Shown piece after piece: positions 5,264 through 11,288 of a stretch of 14,036 bases of DNA. Numbering within the stretch: the first letter of the stretch is position 1; each line of letters starts with the position of its first letter. Source of the DNA: an uncultured Flavobacteriales bacterium (lineage in GTDB: Bacteria; Bacteroidota; Bacteroidia; Flavobacteriales; Crocinitomicaceae); contig CAMLDR010000112.1 in assembly GCA_946478775.1 (NCBI GenBank), positions 1 to 14,036 on the forward strand, written 5' to 3'. Both the position numbers and the translations under genes were made by a program. The notes under the pieces were generated by a model that was not told where the DNA came from, did not search any database, and saw only the letters and a program-made list of their open reading frames with translations.

Positions 5264-6000
5264 CTTCAAATATCACCGCATTAATCTGCTGTTTCTTGTG
5301 TATTACAACCAGCTATTCTCAGGAACTGATGGAAACCAAAAGAGTCGATTCTATTGCTTTATTCTTTAAATCGGGAAGTGCCGATGTGGAAAATGCCCAA
5401 AAATTGGTAACTCGTCTGAATGGGGTAAAAGCTCACAACGGAAAAGTGCGGATCGTTTCTTACACGGATACCGTTGGTAGTTTGTTGGCCAACCAAAAAC
5501 TGGCAGCGAAACGACTGAGTGCAGTTTCCAAAATAATCCGATCCACGAATCTGAATGCCTTTGTTTTTGACAGCATTAACAAAAATGAATTGCGAAGCGG
5601 AAGAAAATTAAACGACAGCATTTTCCGAAGAGTGGATGTGGTGGTTTACAGCATAGAAAACAAATTTGCGTATGATACACCAATCAATCTGAATATCAAT
5701 TTTGAATCCGGAACGGATGTGATTGTACCGAATTCTATGGCAAATTTGGAAGCATTATTATCAATTCTGCAAAGCGACAGCACTTTGAGAGTGCAGCTGA
5801 ATGGGCATGTCTGCTGCCAACCGAAACATGAATTGTCGGTTTCACGCGCTGAGAGAGTCAAGAAATACCTGGTTTCCAAAGGAATTAAAGCCTCCAGGAT
5901 TAACTGCAAAGGATTTAGCAATACAGTACCGATTGTTTCGAATAAGAATTTTGAAGAACAGCATAAAAACATGCGCGTAGAAGTCGTTTTCCGAAAATAA
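5254..6000 (+). CDS. Periplasmic protein with two tandem OmpA-like domains
   Basis: This 248-residue protein has a signal peptide (about residues 1-22, ending SYS) and two OmpA C-terminal-like (peptidoglycan-binding) domains. Domain 1 (about 31-133) keeps the spacing TD-x10-L-x3-R-x3-V, with Asp72 and Arg87 at the positions that bind diaminopimelate in OmpA. Domain 2 (about 142-248) has INFESGTDVI, then GHVCCQPKHELSVSRAERV..YL (Arg198) and the closing RVEVVF strand. In it the usual Asp-containing loop is shortened by about four residues and carries Cys187-Cys188 instead, so wall binding there may be lost or altered. There is no beta-barrel or lipobox. It overlaps gwsS by 10 bases and precedes the exporter by 12, so it belongs to the operon. 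It may anchor the exporter or the secreted peptide to the cell wall; this is inference. Confidence 0.8.
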   Translation: MGLTSNITALICCFLCITTSYSQELMETKRVDSIALFFKSGSADVENAQKLVTRLNGVKAHNGKVRIVSYTDTVGSLLANQKLAAKRLSAVSKIIRSTNLNAFVFDSINKNELRSGRKLNDSIFRRVDVVVYSIENKFAYDTPINLNINFESGTDVIVPNSMANLEALLSILQSDSTLRVQLNGHVCCQPKHELSVSRAERVKKYLVSKGIKASRINCKGFSNTVPIVSNKNFEEQHKNMRVEVVFRK

Positions 6001-6012
6001 TAAATAGATGTT

Positions 6013-8214
6013 ATGAGTGATTTTCCATTTTATAAGCAGTTGGATGCAATGGATTGCGGACCAACCTGTCTTCGGATGATCGCAAAGTTCTATGGAAAAA
6101 CGATTGATATGCAGGCGCTTCGTAGTTTTTCTCAAACGAGTAAAACCGGAAGCAGTTTGGAGGGAATCAGCAACGGTGCCGAAAGAATTGGTTTTCACAC
6201 GCTGAGTGTTAAAATCGGTTTAGAAGATTTGGTTCAAAATGCTCCGCTTCCCTGCATTTGTTTTTGGAATAAACACCATTACATTGTGGTTTATAAAATC
6301 AAAAAAGACCAGGTTTACATAGCGGATCCTACTTACGGACTGTTGAAATATTCCAAGCGCGAGTTTCTGAACCATTGGATGGGAAAATATGCATCCGAAT
6401 CAGACGAAGATGGGATTTGTTTGCTGTTAGAGCCAACGCCGCAACTGACAGAAACGGATGACGAAGATTTCGATAAAAGAACCGGTTTTCGTTTTTTGAT
6501 TAACTACCTGAAACCTTACCGGAAATTATTGATCCAGCTTTGTTTCGGTTTATTGGCGGCAAGTATTCTGCAATTGATATTCCCATTTTTAACCCAAAGC
6601 ATCGTAGATATCGGTATTCAGAATAAAGACATTCATTTTTTGTACCTGGTCCTGATCGGTCAGTTGTTTGTATTCGTAGGAAGAAGTGCTATCGAAATTG
6701 TACGCAGCTGGATCATTCTGCACTTGAGCTCACGAATCAATATTTCGCTCGTTTCGGATTTTTTGATCAAGCTGATGCGCTTACCGATCTCGTTTTTTGA
6801 TGTAACGATTGCCGGAGATATTATGCTTCGGATTGGCGACCACGAACGAATAGAACATTTACTGACTAATCAATCGCTGAATGTCCTTTTTTCAGCCTTT
6901 AACTTTGTGGTTTTCGGGGTCGTTCTGGCAGTTTATAATGTTCCGATTTTTCTCATATTCCTGGCCGGCACCATTCTGTATTTTGCCTGGGTGAAATACT
7001 TTATGAAAAGGCGCAGCGACCTGGACCATAAACGTTTTGCTCAAACAAGCCAGGAACAAAGTAAGATTGTGGAGCTTGTAATGGGAATGCAGGAAATCAA
7101 ATTGCACAATGCGGAACGGAAGAAACGTTGGAATTGGGAAATTGTGCAAATCCGACTTTATAAATTACGCATTAAAGGCTTGCGTTTGGAGCAGGTTCAA
7201 AGCAATGGAGCTTCTTTTATCAATGAACTGAAAAATATTCTGATCAGTTTTTACGCTGCTAAACTGGTAGTTGAAGGACAGCTGACTTTGGGAATGATGC
7301 TTTCGGTATCTTACATTATCGGGCAGTTAAATGCGCCTGTTTCGCAATTTTTGAGTTTTTATTACGCCTTGCAGGATGCCCGTTTGTCATTGGAACGACT
7401 GAACGAGATTCACAGCAAAAGCGATGAAGAACCCGGAGGTTTGAATCGATTGACTGATATTCCCGACAATCATACCATTCGTTTGGATGGTGTGGATTTC
7501 AAATATCCCGGAATTCCTTACCCGGTTTTAAAAGATGTGAATCTGGTAATTCCGGCAAATAAAGTAACGGCAATTGTTGGCGCAAGCGGAAGCGGTAAAA
7601 CCACCCTGATGAAATTACTTCTGCGTTTTTATGAACCAGAAAAAGGTCAGATCATCCTTGGAGATACCGAATTGAATTCTTTTACACAATATACCTGGAG
7701 GGAACACTGCGGGTCAGTCATGCAGGACGGTTTTATTTTCAATGATACGATTGCAAATAACATTGCGATCAGTGATGATATCGTGGATAAAGCAAAACTG
7801 AAAAAAGCCGTTGAAGTAGCCAATATACGCGAGTTTATTGAAGGTCTTCCTTTGAGTTACAATACAAAAATTGGCGCAGACGGTGTTGGTTTGAGCGGTG
7901 GACAAAAACAGCGGCTCTTCATCGCTCGTGCGGTTTACAAAAATCCGGAATTCTTATTCTTTGATGAAGCAACCAGTGCTTTGGATGCGAATAACGAACG
8001 CGTTATCATGGAAAATCTGGATCAGTTTTTCAAAGGAAGAACTGCATTGATCATTGCTCATCGTTTGAGTACGGTTAAGAATGCAGACCAGATCGTGGTG
8101 ATGGAAAAGGGAGAGATCGTTGAAATCGGCACGCATGGTCAATTATTGGAAAAGCAGGGAAGTTATTACAACCTGGTAAAGAACCAATTGGAATTAGAAA
8201 AAATAACCCGTTGA
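6013..8214 (+). CDS. C39 peptidase-containing ABC transporter (leader-cleaving exporter)
   Basis: This 733-residue inner-membrane protein removes the leader after Gly-Gly and exports the mature peptide using ATP. Residues 1-130 form the C39 cysteine peptidase: QLDAMDCGPTC (catalytic Cys15), HHYIVV (His89) and YIADPTYG (Asp105). Residues about 165-450 are the membrane domain with several hydrophobic helices (for example LLIQLCFGLLAASILQLIF, FLYLVLIGQLFVFVG). The C-terminal ATPase has Walker A GASGSGKT (523-530), signature LSGGQKQR (627-634), Walker B FLFFDEA (Asp651, Glu652) and the switch His683 in IIAHRLST. All catalytic residues are present, so it should be active. Its presence, together with the Gly-Gly at residues 22-23 of the upstream precursor, links processing and export. 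The usual family length is about 700-740. Confidence 0.96.
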   Translation: MSDFPFYKQLDAMDCGPTCLRMIAKFYGKTIDMQALRSFSQTSKTGSSLEGISNGAERIGFHTLSVKIGLEDLVQNAPLPCICFWNKHHYIVVYKIKKDQVYIADPTYGLLKYSKREFLNHWMGKYASESDEDGICLLLEPTPQLTETDDEDFDKRTGFRFLINYLKPYRKLLIQLCFGLLAASILQLIFPFLTQSIVDIGIQNKDIHFLYLVLIGQLFVFVGRSAIEIVRSWIILHLSSRINISLVSDFLIKLMRLPISFFDVTIAGDIMLRIGDHERIEHLLTNQSLNVLFSAFNFVVFGVVLAVYNVPIFLIFLAGTILYFAWVKYFMKRRSDLDHKRFAQTSQEQSKIVELVMGMQEIKLHNAERKKRWNWEIVQIRLYKLRIKGLRLEQVQSNGASFINELKNILISFYAAKLVVEGQLTLGMMLSVSYIIGQLNAPVSQFLSFYYALQDARLSLERLNEIHSKSDEEPGGLNRLTDIPDNHTIRLDGVDFKYPGIPYPVLKDVNLVIPANKVTAIVGASGSGKTTLMKLLLRFYEPEKGQIILGDTELNSFTQYTWREHCGSVMQDGFIFNDTIANNIAISDDIVDKAKLKKAVEVANIREFIEGLPLSYNTKIGADGVGLSGGQKQRLFIARAVYKNPEFLFFDEATSALDANNERVIMENLDQFFKGRTALIIAHRLSTVKNADQIVVMEKGEIVEIGTHGQLLEKQGSYYNLVKNQLELEKITR

Positions 8215-8219
8215 CGGCA

Positions 8220-9509
8220 ATGGAAAAAACGAATGAAATAACGCTTGAATTGAAAAGTGAACCAATGAATGAGATGCTTTCAAAGCCTCCAAAGTGGATC
8301 ATTCGTTCAGGGAGCACGTTGTTTTTGACTATCCTTTTTCTGGTCATTGGTCTGAGCTGGTTTATCCGTTATCCGGATGAAATAAACGGGGAAGTAGTAG
8401 TAACCGGTTCCAAAGCACCGATTGAACTTTCCAATCAAAGTTATGTGCAATTGAAGTCTTTGAATGTAGCCGAAAATCAGCAAGTGAAGCAGGGAGATTT
8501 GATTGCTCAATTTGATTTCAGGGTCAATTCGAATCATTTTGCAACCGCCATGATTTATTTAAATCAGTTGGAGGCATTTAACAATCAGTTCCCGTCACAA
8601 ATTCCGTTTCCGGAACAAAAACTGCAGTTAGGGAGTTTCGGGGAGCAATGGTCGAATCTTCTTTCCCGGATCAATGAATGGAACTCAGAATATGCTTTAA
8701 ATCTGAAAGAAGACGAATTGAAATTGATCCGTCAGGAAATTGCTTTTCGGGAACAACTGCAAGTCATTTCCGTTAAAAAGATCAAGCTTTCGGAAAGTGA
8801 ATATGCCTGGATCGAAGACCAGGTAGCAGGCAGTGAACGCCTGGCAGAACAAAACGCAATCTCGAAACAATCTCTCACACAGGATAAACGTTCCCGAAAC
8901 CAGGCTATGCAGTTTGTTGAAGGTCAAAAAGAACAAGCTATTCAGAATTTGATCGCTTTGAACGGACTTCGGAAAGAGATCCTGCTTCTGGAACACGATG
9001 CGAATTTGGAACGTCTTAAACGATCAGCTGAAATTCAACAACTTCTTACGGGACTGATGAATGCATTCCAAAATTGGAAAAAGGATGCTGTCTGGGCTGC
9101 TCCCTGTTCCGGAAAAGTGGTCTTTAACAAGATGCTGCAAGTCAATAAATTCTACAAAACAGATGAAGCATCCATTGTGATTGTTCCGGAAGGAAATGGA
9201 TATCGTGCAGTTGCTTCAATTGTTAATTCCGGATCCGGGAATCTGAGAAGAGGTCAAAAAGCGTTTGTCGAACTCACGGATTATCCCAAATCAGAGTTCG
9301 GAATGCTGGAAGGAAAAGTCAGTGGTATTACGCAAATAGACAAGGCAGGAAAACTTGAAATTCGGATAGCTCTCCCACACCAATTGAAAACAACATACAA
9401 GAAACAAATTCCCCCGAGAGCCCAATTAAATGGAAAAGTGAAGATCATCACGAAAGACAAACGATTATTCATGCGCTTTTTCGAGCAGTTTACAGCTTTG
9501 ATCAGATGA
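8220..9509 (+). CDS. HlyD-family membrane fusion protein
   Basis: This 429-residue periplasmic adaptor connects the ABC exporter to the outer-membrane channel. It has a cytoplasmic N-terminus of about 30 residues, one membrane helix (about 31-50, GSTLFLTILFLVIGLSWFIR), then the beta/lipoyl half GEVVVTG..PIELSN..Y.QLKSLNVAENQQVKQGDLIAQFD. A long helical coiled-coil hairpin follows (about 130-280), then the returning strand WAAPCSGKVVFNKML and a beta-barrel domain (GYRAVASIVNSGSGNLRRGQKAFVEL, then KVSGI). The ATG at 8220 is preferred; a TTG at 8211 in the same frame, overlapping the exporter stop, would add three residues. Its stop overlaps the start of the channel gene in an ATGA junction. Confidence 0.9.
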   Translation: MEKTNEITLELKSEPMNEMLSKPPKWIIRSGSTLFLTILFLVIGLSWFIRYPDEINGEVVVTGSKAPIELSNQSYVQLKSLNVAENQQVKQGDLIAQFDFRVNSNHFATAMIYLNQLEAFNNQFPSQIPFPEQKLQLGSFGEQWSNLLSRINEWNSEYALNLKEDELKLIRQEIAFREQLQVISVKKIKLSESEYAWIEDQVAGSERLAEQNAISKQSLTQDKRSRNQAMQFVEGQKEQAIQNLIALNGLRKEILLLEHDANLERLKRSAEIQQLLTGLMNAFQNWKKDAVWAAPCSGKVVFNKMLQVNKFYKTDEASIVIVPEGNGYRAVASIVNSGSGNLRRGQKAFVELTDYPKSEFGMLEGKVSGITQIDKAGKLEIRIALPHQLKTTYKKQIPPRAQLNGKVKIITKDKRLFMRFFEQFTALIR

Positions 9510-10783
9510 ATCGGTACTTTCTGACATTCATAGTCACATGGACTGTTTTTAGCGCTTCAAGCCAGGATGTACTGACACTGCAAACTTGTTTGGATAAGTT
9601 GGAAAATAATTCCCTGCAGCTTGCCGCTGAATCCCGATTGCTGCATAGTTCCCGGATCAATAAACAATTCCATTGGTGGACTCTACTCCCAAATTTGAGT
9701 GGAAATGCTGGTTTTAATACTTCATTCGGCCGCAGATTGGATCCGTTTACGAACACCTTTGCTACAAGCTCGGTAAATTCTCAATCGTTCGGACTGAATT
9801 CAAGTGTGCAGCTATTCGATGGGTTTTCCTATTTCAACAAACGGAATCTCCTCAATGCCACCATTGAACGGGATGAAATTGGTTTGAATCAAAACCTGAA
9901 TGAGTTGAAAATTCAGCTGATTGAAACTTACCTGACTTTGTGTAAACTTTCAGTTCAAACACAATTGACTGAATCTCGAATTGAGAAATACGATCAACTG
10001 CAGAATCTTCAAAGCTTGTTGCTCAAAGAAGGACGAATTAATGCAATTGATACACTTAGGAGCGGACAATCTTTGTTGAAAGAGCAGGATCAATTGCTAA
10101 CACTCCGAAATGAATCAAAACTTAAAATGCTTCAATTGAACCTTTTGATGAATCTGCCTTTAAGTACGGTTTATTCAGTGGACGTTTCTTCCGTTTCGGA
10201 AATTCAAGAGAAAGTTCGATTCTCAGAAACTTACCAGTTGGAACTGAATGAAGTGGAGTTGGAGCTATTGGAAACTGAATTGCAGTTAGAGCGCTCAGCC
10301 ATTCTCCCGAGTATTTCATTGAACGGTCTTGTTGGAACCGGGTTCTCGACTAATAACAAAGACTATTCTCTGACTGGAATTCCTACCAAAGCATATTCGC
10401 GTCAGATCAATGAGAACTTGTATGAAGGCATTGGTTTCAATCTGAATGTTCCTTTGTTTAATAGGGGAGCATGGTTGAAGACGAAACGATTGAGTGCCGT
10501 TCAGCAAACAGAATTGTCAAACAGGATGGAACTGACCCATCAGCTTTTGGAAAAACAACGCCAGGAATGGGAACAAAACCGATTGAACATCCGCGCAAAA
10601 CAGGAGCAGAATAAACGCATGACAGATAACCTGGAATTGATCTACCAGAAAAGCCTGCTGCTTTATGAGGCGGGACGTTTGACCTATCGGGAGATTGAGA
10701 CAACCTTAATGGATTGGCAACTGGAATTGGAAGAAGCCGCTTTGCTTGAGTTTGATTTGAAGCTGCTGGAATTGTTTGAGTAA
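9506..10783 (+). CDS. TolC-family outer-membrane channel protein
   Basis: This 425-residue protein begins with a signal peptide (about 1-19, MNRYFLTFIVTWTVFSASS) followed by LTLQTCLDKLENNSLQL, the usual opening of the outer-membrane efflux protein family. Two helical repeats follow: residues about 100-190 (IERDEIGLNQNLNELKIQLIETYLTLCKL...) and about 320-425 (QQTELSNRMELTHQLLEKQRQEWEQN...YEAGRLTYREIETTLMDW). Strand-rich parts (SGNAGFNTSFGRR, SSVQLFDGFSYF, ISLNGLVGTGFSTN, YEGIGFNLNVPLF) fit the barrel. It forms the outer-membrane exit of the export machine made with the C39 transporter and HlyD protein. It begins in a 4-base ATGA overlap with the fusion-protein gene and is the last gene of the operon. 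Confidence 0.92.
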   Translation: MNRYFLTFIVTWTVFSASSQDVLTLQTCLDKLENNSLQLAAESRLLHSSRINKQFHWWTLLPNLSGNAGFNTSFGRRLDPFTNTFATSSVNSQSFGLNSSVQLFDGFSYFNKRNLLNATIERDEIGLNQNLNELKIQLIETYLTLCKLSVQTQLTESRIEKYDQLQNLQSLLLKEGRINAIDTLRSGQSLLKEQDQLLTLRNESKLKMLQLNLLMNLPLSTVYSVDVSSVSEIQEKVRFSETYQLELNEVELELLETELQLERSAILPSISLNGLVGTGFSTNNKDYSLTGIPTKAYSRQINENLYEGIGFNLNVPLFNRGAWLKTKRLSAVQQTELSNRMELTHQLLEKQRQEWEQNRLNIRAKQEQNKRMTDNLELIYQKSLLLYEAGRLTYREIETTLMDWQLELEEAALLEFDLKLLELFE

Positions 10784-10790
10784 AATGCCT

Positions 10791-10851
10791 GCTGGCGCGA
10801 GCCAGACTAAAGCAGACTTTCAGTCGCTATAGTCTTTTAACTCGCGCCAGC
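10791..10851. repeat. Long inverted repeat after the operon (nested hairpin, REP/MITE-like)
   Basis: Perfect 11-bp GC-rich arms GCTGGCGCGAG (10791-10801) and CTCGCGCCAGC (10841-10851) enclose a second inverted repeat AGACTA (10804-10809)/TAGTCT (10830-10835). That in turn encloses GACT-TTC-AGTC (10815-10825). The three nested stems form one long cruciform-capable structure. It can act as a terminator-like structure after the TolC gene, but it has no T-run following the outer stem. Its GC-rich ends unlike the surroundings suggest an interspersed palindromic repeat. Confidence 0.7.
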
Positions 10852-10872
10852 TTAAAGAAATATAGAATAACC

Positions 10873-11220
10873 ATGAATAACACGAATTTACTGAATATTG
10901 CCTTTGAGGACCTGTTTAAACTAACCGTGGGCCTGCTGGTGGACGATCTGAAAGTGCACAAGCATTTGCACCATTTGAATCTGAGCGGGCTGGATACCAC
11001 TCCGCTGAATTTGAACCTTTACCGGCGCATTTTTGTGCTGGCAGGATTCAAGGAGGGGGATATTTCCGAAGAACTGGAAGAGTGGTATTTTGGACAGACC
11101 AAGCGCGTGAATGCCATTGACCTGCACGATGAGATTTCGCTTTATGCGCTTTCGACGGAGATTTTGGAGGGCTTGCTGAAGAAGCGGAATGAACTGTATG
11201 TTCGTAAAAGGGCGAAATAA
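10873..11220 (+). CDS. Small conserved-looking protein of unknown function
   Basis: This 115-residue soluble protein is not from a family I can name. It opens with MNNTNLLNIAFEDLFKLTVGLLVDDLKVHKHLHHLNLSGLD (written here in part as its helical, amphipathic N-terminal third). It continues with LNLYRRIFVLAGFKEGDISEELEEWYF and ends in a basic helix (EGLLKKRNELYVRKRAK). There is no signal peptide, membrane helix or Cys. Codon use and composition look like those of a native coding gene, and it has an ATG start with clear flanking stops. It is separated from the export operon by the 10791-10851 inverted repeat and ends before a shared terminator palindrome, so it is probably its own transcription unit and not part of the peptide system. 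Confidence 0.7.
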   Translation: MNNTNLLNIAFEDLFKLTVGLLVDDLKVHKHLHHLNLSGLDTTPLNLNLYRRIFVLAGFKEGDISEELEEWYFGQTKRVNAIDLHDEISLYALSTEILEGLLKKRNELYVRKRAK

Positions 11221-11228
11221 ACGTATAA

Positions 11229-11270
11229 ATCAGGTAGGGACGTCCACCGCGGCGGACGTCCCTACCTGAT
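11229..11270. terminator. 42-base palindrome between convergent genes, bidirectional terminator-like
   Basis: Perfect 17-bp arms (11229-11245 with 11254-11270) flank an 8-base centre that itself contains CCGCGG. The palindrome sits 8 bases after the stop of the plus-strand gene and 18 bases before the stop of the convergent AsmA gene. On the plus strand it is followed by GTTTTTG, and on the minus strand by a T-poor stretch. It fits a bidirectional terminator. The very GC-rich, perfect symmetry also fits a dispersed palindromic repeat family. Confidence 0.8.
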
Positions 11271-11288
11271 GTTTTTGAATTCAATTTA

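Noticed and set aside
5842..6198. 118-codon minus-strand open frame across the OmpA/exporter junction
   Set aside because: It is antisense to two confident genes, including the C39 catalytic region.
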